Shown here in pieces: positions 1-11,704 of a DNA stretch of 64,000 nucleotides; the first letter of the stretch is position 1; each line of letters begins with the position of its first letter. The translations under genes were made by a program, and so were the position numbers. The DNA comes from Piliocolobus tephrosceles (taxonomy: Eukaryota; Chordata; Mammalia; Primates; Cercopithecidae): assembly GCF_002776525.5 (NCBI RefSeq), contig NC_045437.1, positions 134,821,340 to 134,885,339 of the forward strand. Direction: 5' to 3'. The notes below the pieces were generated by a model, which was not told the DNA's origin, ran no database searches, and was given only the letters and a program-made list of their open reading frames with translations.

Positions 1-1158
1 CCAACTGACAAATTCTACAAAACCCAACAAGAAACTGTGATCCAAATCCATTTTTTCTATTGAAATTGCTTTCTTATAGCACAGTTTTACCAAAACTAAA
101 GAGCCGGAAACAGAGTTTCCTCTGTAAGAAGCTAAAAGAGATAGAAGGGTGGGCTCTGAATTTTTAATTTATTAAATATCGATCAATGCATGCTAACAAT
201 CAACTGTTAAATAACAGTACTAATATTTTATATCAGTTATAATATAATAGATGTTTCTATCCATTGTATTATAATAATGGATGTTTCTATGCATTATGTT
301 ATAACTAAAACTCTTCCAGTCTTAGAGCTTGGATATTTAGCATATGAAAACGCAAAATGCAATAGTGACTCAAGTCAGAGTAGAAGGAATTATTAGGAGC
401 ATGCCCCAATTTGTACAAAAATGTAAATGAGAGGAGTAAGAAGAAAATTGTCACTCAGAAATCAAGACTCACACCACATGAGCTAGTACTTTTTCTCTAT
501 TACTTGAACAACTCTGTCTTAAGCACTTAAAAATGCACTGAGAGTTGATTTAGCATCTGTGATGTAAGACATCAATACATCAAGGCCTATAAACAACAAC
601 AAAAAGATGCATGCTAAAGCATATAAACCCACCACGTTAAAAGAATGAATTATACTTTTTTCTACATTTCTTTCTTCTTCAGTTTTCTTTTTTCCCCAAA
701 GTCAGTATTTATTTACTTGACCAAGACAGTTTTCAGTGAACTACATGTTAACTTTTCTACTGCAGGAGAAATTCATATTCAGATTTGTTCCATCCTCCTA
801 CTTCTTTGACATGTAGTACTTAAAAAGGGAAGAAAACAATTCTTCTTTAAGATAATATTATTTACTATACAGAAATAATTACAAAAGTTAGGCTATTATC
901 TTCAAGAAGTCTTCATCACAAATGCATCTGCCAAAATACATGAAGTATATGGGTTCACATGTTTTCAACTTGTCAAAAAGACCTTATCTGCACACACCAA
1001 AAAACCATTACATTAGTGATAGTAAGGCAACATCACCAAAGTTTCAAGTCTATTAACAGTTTCCAAAGGATTGAACTACCGTAAACACTCCACTCATTCA
1101 ATGACCTGGGCAACATGCATAGCACATTTGAAAAAAATTACAAGAAAAAGGCAGCTTA
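1..1158. other. Unassigned AT-rich sequence
   Basis: I recognise no gene or transposon here. The only internal structure is a short imperfect tandem duplication of about 31 nt at 237-298. All frames are broken by stops. Confidence 0.5.
237..298. repeat. Two-copy imperfect tandem repeat, unit 30-32 nt
   Basis: Copy one (237-268) and copy two (269-298) share the core ATGTTTCTAT and the flanks TTATAATA and CATT. They differ by a few substitutions and small indels. This looks like a local slippage duplication. Confidence 0.6.
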
Positions 1159-1172
1159 GAAAGTGATAGGGT

Positions 1173-1480
1173 GGCCGGGCGCGGTGGCTCAAGCCTGTAA
1201 TCCCAGCACTTTGGGAGGCCGAGACGGGCGGATCACGAGGTCAGGAGATCGAGACCATCCTGACTAACATGGTGAAACCCCATCTCTACTAAAAAATACA
1301 AAAAACTAGCCGGGCGAGGTAGCGGGCACCTGTAGTCCCAGCTACTCGGGAGGCTGAGGCAGGAGAATGGCGTAAACTTGGGAGGCAGAGCTTGCAGTGA
1401 GCTGAGATCCGGCCACTGCACTCCAGCCCAGGTGACAGAGCAAGACTCCGTCTCAAAAAAAAAAAAAAAAAAAAAAGAAA
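1173..1480 (+). mobile_element. AluY, full length, Old World monkey type
   Basis: A full-length dimeric Alu with a 22-nt A tail is flanked by a perfect 14-bp target-site duplication (1159-1172 and 1481-1494). The right arm has GAGATCCGGCCACTG and GGCGTAAAC, and the arm junction has GGCGAGGT. From memory these are typical of cercopithecid AluY subfamilies, where human AluY has GAGATCGCGCC and GGCGTGAAC. The intact duplication and uninterrupted tail mark it as one of the youngest insertions in the window. Confidence 0.9.
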
Positions 1481-1494
1481 GAAAGTGATAGGGT

Positions 1495-2797
1495 GGAAGG
1501 AGACATTATTCTCTAATTTCAGATGAAAACTTTTTTGTATCAACGTTGATGGACATACAGGTGGAATAGGGAAAATGCCATGCCAGTGTTCCACAGCAAG
1601 TCCTGTCACTATCCACAACAGGGGTTCCTTCATTTAATCCTATGAGCTCCTATCACGTTCCAGGCTCTGGGCTAGCAGCTAAAGTTGTCCACATGGAAAT
1701 GACAACTAGAGGAACTCCCAAGGAGCTTAGTCAATTGAGGGCAGATACAGAAAGATCAATACAAAGAACAGAGTATATCCAATACTGATGATGAGTGTGT
1801 GTACTGGGTTTAAACCCAGGAACTCTGGCTCTAGACACCATCCAGTTCTACACTATACTACACTGTTTCCCACAGATTCAGCTTGAGGGAGAAGAGGCGC
1901 TCCAAAATATCAAGATGTGGTACAGGAAGAGGAGGAATGGATTCTAAGCAGGCGAAAGTCCATGAGGCCAGGATGTATTTGGAAAAAGTAGGGAAGGGCC
2001 TTCCAGGCACAAAGAGAGCCTTTATTATGAACTGTGTCTGTATAACAGTATCATTAGGGCCACTCTTCACTGACACTCAGGTAGCTTGCTAGCACCAGAA
2101 ACCCAAAACTATCAAAAGTCACCACTACCCATAAGCACTGATCACAAACATCATATTCCTCCACTGGTTGGTGTGTTTTTGTACATAAAAGACCAAAGGC
2201 ACTGATAACTCCTCTGATGATGAGTTGCTCGAGGAAGCCAGAAAATAAAGCAAAAACAAACAAGAAAAACCAAGATGTCAGCTCACCATGGAAAGTGCCT
2301 TTGCTTTTTCCCCACAACAACCCCTTTCTCTTTCATCCAAGGACAAAATAAACTCCCCAGGCCCCCTTGAGTTCCTCCAGAAAACTGAAAGTCATCTTTT
2401 CATCAACTCAGATCCTTCAATTGATGTGGATCTTCAAAATATTAAAGATTAATCCCGAAGAACACACTGCATTTTGCCATATTCATGTCAGATTTGTAAG
2501 TCAGAATCCTAAGTTGATATGTGTGACTAAAACAGGCAAAGACAGGAATGCAGATTAAATTTTTTCAGAAAGATAAAGATACCATCCACTTGGAACGTAA
2601 TTAGTAAAGCTTTTAATTAACTGTCACTCCCCAAATAGAGGAAATCAGATAATAGATGTCCTTTGACAGCAATAAAATTAACATCTCATTAATTAATGTA
2701 ACTAGACTTCCCCCAACCCTATTGATTTCCTGTACTTTTATCAGAATCTGTTTTCAAACAAAACAAAAAATACAGGTAAACATTGCCAATTCTTCTT
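1495..2797. other. Unassigned sequence with short L2/MIR remnants
   Basis: About 1640-1760 resembles the reverse complement of an L2 3' end, and 1805-1865 resembles the reverse complement of a MIR core. The rest is unassigned. A 16-nt perfect palindrome lies at 1804-1819. Short open frames here show no recognisable protein domain. Confidence 0.4.
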
Positions 2798-2892
2798 CTG
2801 TCGCTTCCATTAGATTGAGACTTCCCTGAGGGCAGGAATTATGTCCCATGCATCTTTGTATCTCCCGGAATGTCCCTGACATAGCTCTGTCT
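2798..2892 (+). mobile_element. L2 3'-end fragment
   Basis: The segment contains the characteristic L2 3'-terminal wording: TGAGGGCAGGAATTATGTC, then CATCTTTGTATC, then a degraded 'GACATAG' block. It is truncated before the usual terminal repeats. Confidence 0.65.
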
Positions 2893-2898
2893 TTGTGA

Positions 2899-2972
2899 AA
2901 AGAAAGAGAAGGTCAAGGGCAAGGGGAAAGTCAAAAGGAAAGACAAGGAGCAAAGCAAGAGACAGAGAGAAC
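2899..2972. repeat. GA-rich low-complexity tract
   Basis: About 74 nt consist almost entirely of A and G on the plus strand, without a fixed repeat unit. It could form purine-strand triplex-type structures, but nothing else is suggested. Confidence 0.8.
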
Positions 2973-3233
2973 CCGGTCAGCATTATTGCTGTACCTACCA
3001 CACCAACCACTACAGTTTCTACATAATCACTCAGCAAACGTTTGTGCAGCTGCTCCCTAGCGGATGGTGAATTCCATGACTGACTGGCAGTACAGTCTCC
3101 TTTGATATTTCTTAGTTGGCCCACAATGTCACTTTTGATCATTTTTTCAATTCACCATCCTTTCATCAGCCAAAGCAGAACCAGCCTACTCTCATTCTCT
3201 TATTTTGGCACAGACTTCCATGTGAGTGATTCA

Positions 3234-3234
<1 letters not shown>

Positions 3235-3292
<58 letters not shown>

Positions 3293-3307
3293 ACTGTCTC
3301 TCTCTCC
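3235..3307. repeat. (TC)n microsatellite with TCTCTG interruptions
   Basis: The 73-nt pyrimidine tract is a TC dinucleotide repeat interrupted by several TCTCTG hexamers and one CACTG. Leucine/serine-rich open frames across it are artefacts of the repeat. Confidence 0.95.
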
Positions 3308-4689
3308 ATTTTGAGGTCACTACAAAAAAATTTCCCTGTTTCTTCCTCCCTGTAGGACTCTTATCCCTCTCTGAGTGTTTTTTGAGTCCAGGCAGGTTTC
3401 AGCAGTATCACCAGCCTAGTAACGGCCCTTGGATAAAAGAGCTGTCTGCCTAAGCTCCTCAATTTATTAGAGCCTTCAGACATGAAAGAGTAAACCAATT
3501 CCTAGTCAGCAAAGTTGCATTACAGAAAAAAGCAAATAAAACCATCAAACAGATTACATACAAGCCTTGAATCCAAAATTAAAGAATATAGGGAAACAAG
3601 GTACTTAATCAATTAGGATGAGCCCTGTGTTCCCTTTACAGCCAGGAACCAACCAATTAAACAAGCAGCAAATAACAAACAAGCTTTCAATTCCTGATAT
3701 TTATGTAGCAAATGATATGGTCATTCATTCTAATGTCCCAGTTTAAAGTCTCTGACTTAATTCTTCAAATGTATTGAATTAGAATAATTAATTTCCTTAA
3801 CTGTGTCAACTCATTCAAGGTCATTTTCTCCCATTCAATCAGGAAATAGTTTTGTACCTTCACTAACATTTGTACTTCTGCCAGTTAAGATATTTAAAAG
3901 GGAGAGTAACATTTGGGGTATCTATTAATACATCTAAGCCATTCAGTACTGTCTGACATAATGGAATGATATAAACAGAATCCATTGTCATTTTAATGCA
4001 AAGACAATACATCTGATGCCTTTTTTACATATTCTACATCTCACACTATTAATTGAAATTGCTACTGAAACAAGAGTGGCATAGTTAATGCCATTACATT
4101 CTAATTAATCAATATCTTTCCAGAAACTTACACAAGAAAGAAAGTTTTAAGTTCAGCTACCAGTAAAGAGTCCACAGGTATGTATGGGAGAAATGTATTT
4201 TCACAAATTATTCATTTGGATTATAGCAAAATGGTTAAAATGTGTTTGTATGTTTGTGTGTGGAGGAGGGTGGTGGGTGTATGTGCCTGCATCACATTAA
4301 GGCATCTTACTGCATAAATTGTTTTCTAGATTTAAGTTGGGCAATTTCAGCAGTAAAAATTAGCATTTTTAGCTCATTAATATTTCAGTTGGTGAACTTA
4401 AATAGTTATAGGTTATGTTCTGATAGAAAGAAAGAGAATGAACATTAGCGTCTAAAAATTCCTAAGTTACTTCCCAGAAGCAGCTTTCACACTGTGAGAA
4501 TCTGGTTACCATTACAACATTAGTTTAGTTAAATGTACAGAACTTGAGGACATGCTCTGGTGACCAATTTTTACAATACCAGGTAATTTGGTTCCTTATG
4601 GACATTACAAAAAGTGTGCTGCCCAGATCATCAAGGGGAAAAAAATGAACCTATGACCAAAAATACTGAAAATAGTACCAAGTTACCCA
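3308..4689. other. Unassigned AT-rich sequence
   Basis: No gene and no interspersed repeat that I can name. AT content is high, with many short TAATTA-like words. Without an alignment it cannot be told apart from decayed repeats or weakly conserved DNA. Confidence 0.4.
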
Positions 4690-5170
4690 TGAATTAATTC
4701 ATTCATATATTCATTCATTCATTATTTACAGAATATATTTTATGTGCCCGGTGTTTCTTACATAAATAAAGTTAAGGAGGCATGGCCCTTTCCTTCCTTA
4801 TCTCTTCCCTCTGTTTCTTGTTTTGAACAAGCATGTAATAAGCATCTTCCACTGCAATACACTGTACTAAGAGCTATAGTGGAGATGATGGGAAGACGCA
4901 GATCCTTTACCCTCATTTATTTCACAAGAGCTTTTATATTAGAGGGGATGAGCAAGCATTTGAGAAAAGTACTATTAAAACAAAAATCTGTAACACAGTA
5001 GAGGAAGAAATTTATCTGTGTGAGAATGGGACATTTTAACTTGACAAGAAAATGATTAGAGGGCTTGCAGTTGTAAAGAGCATTCCACACAGAAGGGATT
5101 ACACTTGCAAGGATTTGGAAGAGAGAATGCAGCATATTCTGGGGATGGTTTTTGTTGAGTGATATCCTAA
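4690..5170 (-). mobile_element. L2 3' region, reverse orientation
   Basis: The segment starts with ATTCATTCATTCATTATT and a 'TATTTTATGTGCCCGGTG' block, the reverse complement of the L2 terminal repeat and 'CTGGCACATAGTAG' signature. Later blocks (AGAGCATTCCACACAGAAGG, GCAAGGATTTGGAAG) fit the more internal L2 3' UTR. Strongly decayed. Confidence 0.6.
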
Positions 5171-5379
5171 TCAATGCTTTTTCTGCCCACACTTTTTGCC
5201 CTGGCGCCAACTTCTTTTCAGGCCCTGAGATGTGAGGCAGCCATCACAAAACTCAGGGGTATATGGACATAGAGAACACAGAAGCCAGATTCTTGGTTTT
5301 TAAGCACGAAAGTCAAAGTCCATGTGGCATGCAGGTACTAAAAGGCTCACTCAATTCCCTCATTCAGTCTCTGCAAAAA

Positions 5380-5526
5380 TGTCCTCTTACCCTGCCTTGT
5401 TTTCCAATCATAGTACTCACTACCTCCTGAGAATGTTTATTTATGTCTTTATTACCTGTCTCTCCCTCACTCCATCTGGAACAGAAGCTCCATGAGACTG
5501 GTGTGCTTGTCTTCCCAATAGCTTCA
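5380..5526 (+). mobile_element. L2 3'-end fragment
   Basis: The order TTTATTACCTGTCTCTCCC, then CAGAAGCTCCATGAGACTGG, then GTCTTCCCAATAGC matches the last ~150 nt of L2 in the forward direction. It abuts an oppositely oriented L2 fragment. Confidence 0.6.
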
Positions 5527-5640
5527 TTCCACTCATTCATTTATTCATTCAATCATCTAAAATTAATTGAGCTCCAATGACACAAAATGCTAGACATATA
5601 AAGATGAATGAGACATCATCTCTGTTTTCAAGAATATATC
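5527..5640 (-). mobile_element. L2 3'-end fragment, reverse orientation
   Basis: Starts with CATTCATTTATTCATTC and runs through 'AATTGAGCTCCAATGACACAAAATGCTAG' and 'AAAGATGAATGAGACA', the reverse complement of the L2 end. Head-to-head with the preceding L2 fragment. Confidence 0.65.
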
Positions 5641-5654
5641 ACTCACATATGTGG

Positions 5655-6254
5655 ATGTTTTGGTTATCTCCTCCTCAGTAACAAGGAACTCCAAAGCTTA
5701 ATGGCTTCACACAATAATTTATTATCATTATATTTCATGATTCCTCTAGTCAAGAATTAGGACAATCCATAGTACGAATAAGCTAGCCTCTGCTCCATGA
5801 AGTTTGTGGCCTGAGATACAATGGCTTGAACAGCTGGAGGGTTAGAATGGCTGAGGGCTGGGACAGGTGGGACTGGCTGGACAGCCTTCTCTATCTCTAC
5901 ATGGCCTTTCCAAGTGGCTGGTTTAAGCTTCCTCTCAGTAAAATAGCCCCAGGGTATGTGGACTTCTTATACACTGGCTCAGAGTTCCCAGAAATCAAAG
6001 TGGAAGCTGCCAGTCCTTTTAAGGGCAAGGCTCAGAATCCCCCGCCATTATTTACATTACACTCCATCATCAAAGTAGTCTCAGGCAAGTCCAGAGTATA
6101 GGAGAGGGGAAATAGAACCTACCTCTTGATGGGAAGAGTGTCAAAGAATTTACAGCATCTTTAATATACTACAGTGAGGAAAACCCATTCTCAGATAACT
6201 CTGCCATAAGGCAAAAAGAAAAGTACCAGTAAAGGAGCAATGCTGGCATCAAAA
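5655..6254. other. Unassigned ancient interspersed repeat
   Basis: The block beginning near 5655 (AACAAGGAACTCCAAAGCTTAATGGCTTCACAC) has the wording of a common mammalian element that starts 'TAACAAATTACCCCAAAACTTAGTGGCTT'. I cannot name the family. A 91-codon plus-strand frame lies inside it and looks incidental. Confidence 0.4.
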
Positions 6255-6552
6255 GCAAGACTTGGGTATCTACTCAATGTGATTTTGAGTTCTGCTGTTT
6301 ACCAGGTATGTGATGTTGGGAAAATTACTTAAACATGCTGAATTTCTGCATCCTTATCTGTAAAAGGAAGATAGTTTTGCAACCCAAAATTCATATAACT
6401 GTTTTAAGAATTACATGAGATTTCATTCATGCACATGCACTTGAAGACATACATGTACATGTACCCACTCATGTGCATACAGAAACAGAGCACACACATG
6501 GCCCAGGCATTGGGACATGGTAAAGAGTCAAGGAATATTAGCTACAGTTATC
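6255..6552 (+). mobile_element. MIR SINE
   Basis: MIR features occur in order: TTTTGAGTTCTGCTGTTTACCAG (degraded core), GTGATGTTGGGAAAATTACTTAAAC, 'CTTATCTGTAAAAG', then 'AAGAGTCAAGGAATATTAGCTACAGTTATCA'. An ACATGTACATGT-type insertion around 6450-6480 interrupts it. Confidence 0.7.
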
Positions 6553-8245
6553 ACTAAGAATGGCATAAAAATGGTATTATGAATTTTCCCACATCTGGAT
6601 AATCATATACTTCATATTTTTAAACACATGCTTTTGAAGTGACCACATCTACAGAGATGACTGGGAACCATGAAAATTCTTGTTGAGCAATGAATCAAAC
6701 TCAGTTACCAGCAGCTCATGAAGGCAAGGTTGAGAGGTTGAATAAAAAATAAAGAAGAAAATAAGAGGCAGGAAATAATTACTAGCCAATACGACAGGGT
6801 CTTAGAAGAAATGAAATAGATCTAAGCAGGCAGCAGCATTAGAAGCAGAATATTATTTTCCATTATTTTTTACTTTGTGTTATACAGAGAATCGTGAGCA
6901 AATACATTTACAGATGAAGAAATTGCATGATTAGATGGCAGTGGTGAGTTTATAGTCTAAGTGAATACACACTCTGAGAACCAAAGAGAAATCTGGTGAG
7001 TCAAACCAATGACTTTTAGAAATCATCTTTAGGTTTTATAGGGAATCAGAATGTAACAGAATGTGAAGGGAAGTCTTTCCCTAACCACGAGTGATGACAA
7101 TGAGTAACACACAGAAGGTAGAGCTAAAAAAGTCCCACCCAATCACCGAGTCCATCTGTTCACATCAGCAAACATATATAACTCAGAGTGAGGAAAAAAG
7201 TGTCTGTCATTTCAGAATTTTACTAATTGTTCAACATCTATATTCCTGAAAAGCTAAAGGAAACCACTGCAAAGAGGCTGATTTCTGACTTTTTGAATGA
7301 CTCCAGCTATAGGGGCAGTAAGTAAAGAGGGATATAATTTGTATGCTAATTTTAAAATTATAATAAAATTAACATTAGCAACTTTCTATGTTTGTGAAAA
7401 ATGCCATAGTAAAGGTGAATACACTTAGGTTTCCTCAAGTTGCTAAAAGTTATCATCAATAAAATTATTAACAGAGATTAGAAAGTTCTAGTCATTTTTT
7501 GTTGCTGGAGATGACCTCCAGAATGCTGGTTTCATCCATCGCCATAATCTTCCATGGGTAGCTACAGAGCTGATTGCTTTGCCAATCATGAAAAACTCCC
7601 AAGTTCCTTTCTTCTCAAGTTTATACATGAAATTTAAAAAAGGAAACCTATCCAGACCAAAGTACATGGGCAAAAGGACCAGAAAAATGAGCACGTGGCA
7701 CAGAACATCAAAGATTAAGAGAGAGACAGCAGTGCCCTGAAGAGACAGCATAATTCAGATAGCATTCTGTCCTGGTCCTCTGTGAGGTCTAGCTTGGCAT
7801 AAAAAACAGGTTTACAGATAATGAATTACTTTTGCCAGAGACTCCTAGCCTCCACCTCCCAGGAGGTTGTGTGAAATATAAAAAGCCATTTGATGTCTTC
7901 CTAAAAGTCTCCCACCTTTTCACCACCATGGTTACAACTGTGACATATCTCCAAGTTCTACTTCCAGCTGACGGTTGAGCGGGATGGGAACATTGCACAT
8001 TTTTGGAGAAAGAGAGTAGTATTAAAAATTTTCATTGTCATAAATTCATTTGGACAAGAAGAAAATGAATGGAAAGGTAATTTGTAAAACCAGTTGTGGG
8101 CCTTATAATTTGGCTCCTTCATTTTTCTGCCAAATCCATTGAGAAGAAGGCACATATCTCACTCCTTCCTACTGTCATCATCAAATGACCAAGCCACAGA
8201 GGTGACATGGAAGGCAGCAGGTACCCAGAATTTGTAGGTTAATAT
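6553..8245. other. Unassigned sequence, possible decayed MIR near 6845-7010
   Basis: I recognise no gene. 'CATTTACAGATGAAGAAATTGCATGA' near 6905 resembles a reverse-oriented MIR core. An 87-codon minus frame at 7488-7751 encodes a leucine/valine-rich hydrophobic stretch, but I see no domain, splice context or homologous neighbour, so I do not call it a gene. Confidence 0.4.
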
Positions 8246-8720
8246 TTGGTAGTAATTATTATAAATGGAAAAATGACTGTGCCAAGTGCTTCATGCACAT
8301 TAGCTCATGGAAAGTAGGCAAACCCATTTTAAAAATAAGATGATGGTCATTCTCAGCAAACATAAGAACAGAAAACCAAACACTACATGTTACCACTCAT
8401 AAGTGGGAGTTGAACAATGAGAGCACATGGACACAGGGAGGTGAACATCACACACTGGGGCCTGTCAGGATGCAGGGCTAGGGGAGGGATAGCATTAGGA
8501 GAAATACCTAATGGAGATGATGGGTTGAGGGGTGCAGCAAGCCACCATGGCATGCGTATATCTATGTAATAAAACTGCACGTTCTGCACATGTACCCCAG
8601 AACTGAAAGTATAATTTTAAAAAAAGATGGAAGCACAGAGAAGTAAAATAATTAATGTCATCCAGTCTTTATATGGCATGCATTGGTTGACTCAGAATTG
8701 GCCACTGTGCTATACTGCTG
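8246..8720 (-). mobile_element. MIR, reverse orientation, split by an L1 insertion
   Basis: The left part (8246-8346) reads 'GTGCCAAGTGCTTCATGCACATTAGCTCATGG' to 'CCCATTTTAAAAATAAGATGATGG'. The right part (8624-8720) resumes with 'AAGATGGAAGCACAGAGAAGTAAAATAATT'. Joined, these give the usual reverse MIR core, so the intervening L1 inserted into a pre-existing MIR. Confidence 0.75.
8347..8623 (+). mobile_element. 5'-truncated L1 3' end (3' UTR only)
   Basis: The segment runs from CTCAGCAAACATAAGAACAG through 'GGGGCCTGTCAGGATG' and 'TAGCATTAGGAGAAATACC' to 'TGCACATGTACCCCAGAAC' and an A-rich tail. That is the last ~280 nt of a primate L1. The duplication AAGATG(AT)GG flanks it (about 8337-8346 and 8624-8630). 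It carries no coding sequence. Confidence 0.9.
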
Positions 8721-10722
8721 CATATGCTACTGTTTTTAACTAAGTATGTGTCCTTAGGGGAGTCACTCACTGCCTTTCATCTCCATATACAGTATTCCAT
8801 TCTATGGTCAGCATTTGTAATATGAGCAGGACAGCACCAAGCTTCCTCAATTAAGTTTTGGTGGAAAGCAATTAAGAAGTGACTGGAAAACACTTGATGT
8901 AAAGGTCAGTTCTTTCTCTCTTTTATTTATGATCTAATCTTTTCTTTCTTTCCATCATTGTAAGAATGCTTCTATTAATAAATTATACTTCTTTCTAATA
9001 TCCCTGAGTCATAACTTTCTTCTAACATGTGATAAACTGCCTTGTTTATAAAACACACACACACACACACACACACAAAGCCTTAGCAATAACCTCTGGT
9101 GGCAATGAACAAGCTTCCTCAGGATTAGTTTTTACTCTTTAAGTGTAAGGAGAACTTTATTAAGGAAAATGGAAAATTTACAACAAAGAAGGGAAATACA
9201 GCAGAGTATAAATTTTATTTTACAAAATTCAAAATTTTAGGACTAGAGAAAGACAGAAAAGCAGGAAGCTACCCCAGCCAATCAAAGAGGTATGGCTCTG
9301 TGCAGAGAAGACACACTAGGTCAGAAGAAACAACACAAACTTCAGATAAGTGTGAGACCTTCACAAGCTGATTGGTTTTTCTCCTTTGAATACTGACATT
9401 TTTTCTAAATTTTGTAGTAAATAAACGTTCAGTTTCAAAGTATCAGTTTTACTGGAAGATACTCATACCATTGTAAGAGTAACTGGATGTGTTCATTCAG
9501 AGTATAGCACTGTATTAATCCAGATCTTTGGGATGTAACAGAAACCCATTCCAAGTTAGTGTGAGCAATATTCTGTGGGGAAAGGGTGCAAAATTTATTA
9601 GAAAAAATATACAAGTGTCCAGTGAAACCAAGTCAAGGGAAGAAGTGTTTCTGTGCTTTGTAAAATGCTGGGACCAAGAACTAGGCAGCCACTGGCGGTT
9701 CAAGGTGCAGGCCCAGCCTTGAGGCTTCATCATGTCCTAGCTATAGCCCCCCTACTCCATGTTCAGGTTTTTATTCCCAGCTCTACATTTACAGGAAACA
9801 GAATCAGATTATCTTGCCTTGAGCCAGAAGTCACCTCTCCTGTTCTATATTGCTCTTGCCACAGGCAGAATGAGAAGGTCATACAGTTCAATTAACTCAT
9901 ATCGTCTGCGCATATAAATGTTGAGCCTTCAACTGTACATACATGGCAGAAAGAGATATATAATCTTTAAAGTGAGGACAATTCAGCCTACTGACCTACT
10001 CCGTGAGTATGTGACCTGGTGTATGCATAATTTGGAAGATATAAATCTGCTGTTACCTCCCTTTACCTCAGCGTGAGTATCAGTGTATGTGTGTGAGCAT
10101 AAGTGAAAGTCATTCTAGTACTGAAAGCTATGTATTTCAGTAGATATGGTTTTTACCTTATGCCTAGACTTTCTAACATAATCCTCACATAAGATACCAT
10201 TGCTTTGTATAAACATTTCTCTTTAACCAGCACCCGTTCTTGAAGGTGGAAGGTGATTATTGGAGAAATGGAATATGGAATAAAGATGCAGTTTCCAAGG
10301 TGTCTTTGAAGAATATGGCTTCATATAAACTGAAAACTCTTACATGGAGTTGATAGTCTTATAATCAGGCTGGAGAAGAGTCAAAAAACAACTGATCAGA
10401 CACCATTACAATCAATGTCTTAACAGAAGTAGAATAGAGATGATGCCCTGATATTAAAAATTAAGTATTTTTAAGAACAGTTAAACATTTTGAAGATTTT
10501 TTAAAATTTTCAGTTATCTCAAAACTGAATTAATGACAAAAATATTAAGACACTTTAATCCATTAATTATATGGAGAACTTTTTGTGATGCTGTGCTAAT
10601 TTATTAAAATTCTATTTTGTTAGTTTTCATAATATAGCTGCTCATCAGAACTGATATATGCCACTACCACTAGACACTAACAAGCATCTTTTGATCTTTT
10701 CAGCTCAAAGTAACTTCATTTT
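8721..10722. other. Mostly unassigned; old repeat near 9490-9900
   Basis: About 9490-9900 (GGATGTAACAGAAACCCATTCC, 'AATTTATTAGAAAAAATATACAAGTGTCC', 'CAGGTTTTTATTCCCAGC') reads like a decayed interspersed element that I cannot name. A similar arrangement appears near 49850-50200. Nothing else is recognised. Confidence 0.35.
9053..9077. repeat. (AC)n microsatellite
   Basis: Uninterrupted AC dinucleotide run of about 12 units. Confidence 0.95.
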
Positions 10723-10729
10723 AGTCAGG

Positions 10730-11037
10730 TTTTTTTTTTTTTTTTGGTGTTTGTTTTTTCATTGAGATGGAGTCTCACTCTGTTGCCAGGCTGGAGTGCA
10801 GTGACACGATCTCACTGCAACCTCCGACTCTCTCCCTTCTGCGATTCTCCTGCCTCAGGCTCCTGAGTAGCTGTGACTACAAGCACACACCACCATGCCT
10901 AGCTAATTTTTGTATTTTTAGTAGAGATGGGGTTTCACCATGTTGTTCAGGATGGTCTCTATCTCCTGACTTCGTGATCCATCCGCCTTAGCCTCCCAAA
11001 GAGCTGTGATTACAGGTGTGAGTCACTGTGCCTGACC
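10730..11037 (-). mobile_element. Alu (S-like), minus strand
   Basis: Starts with a T run, then GAGATGGAGTCTCACTCTG, and ends with the reverse complement of the Alu 5' end (CCTGACC). The short duplication AGTCAG occurs at 10723-10728 and 11038-11043. The poly(T) is interrupted (TTGGTGTTTG), which suggests an older copy. A second T17 run follows at 11049-11065. Confidence 0.9.
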
Positions 11038-11065
11038 AGTCAGTTATCTTTTTTTTTTTTTTTTT

Positions 11066-11704
11066 GGCTATTAGAAAAACAACAACAACAATCTCAAATA
11101 AGTTTAAGAAACAGCAGCAAAGAACTTTTCTGGCTTATATGATCAAGTAGTCCAGAGAGAGGCATAGCTCGATCCAGAGGTTCAAATATTGCCTTCGGGA
11201 ATCTTTCTCCCTTTCTTCCCCTATCTTTCTTCTCTTCTTTACTAGATATTAGCTTCATTTTCAAACTGAGTCTTTCAAAGCAGCAGCTGACATTTCTCCC
11301 CACAGCCCGAGCTCATAGTGATAAAGTTAAGGTGGACTTCCTCCAGGCATCTATTTCACTTATTTCACTTAGCCCAAAAGGATTTCTATTCATCTAGTTG
11401 GGCCATGACCCACCCCACCACCAGAAGAATCAGTGTGTCTAGAAAAATGTCCTATATGATTGGCCAGGACTGGGTGAGGGCCTGGGACAGAAATAACATA
11501 AATACATCTGGGCTTTTCTTCTTCCCCCTCAACCTTTGGACCTTTGGGGAGGAAAGGGTAGTCACATCCCCCTAAACCATATGAACTGAACATGATTCTT
11601 ATAAAGTGAGAAAAGGATAGTTTCCCTACAAAGCCTATAAAATGGGGGAAAATCATATTTGCTATAAGCTTCAAGATAAACTTTCAGAAATGGCATACTA
11701 GAAA
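11066..11704. other. Unassigned sequence
   Basis: Contains AACAACAACAACA after the T run, a pyrimidine-rich patch at about 11200-11245, and ATGATTGGCCAGGACTGGG near 11456, which resembles part of an old interspersed repeat. No gene evidence. Confidence 0.35.

Noticed and set aside
3102..3453. Leucine/serine-rich frames
   Set aside because: Products of the (TC)n microsatellite, not proteins.
7488..7751. 87-codon minus-strand frame with a hydrophobic, membrane-like stretch
   Set aside because: No recognisable domain, no splice or promoter context, and neighbouring frames are broken. Hydrophobic frames are common in AT-rich antisense DNA.
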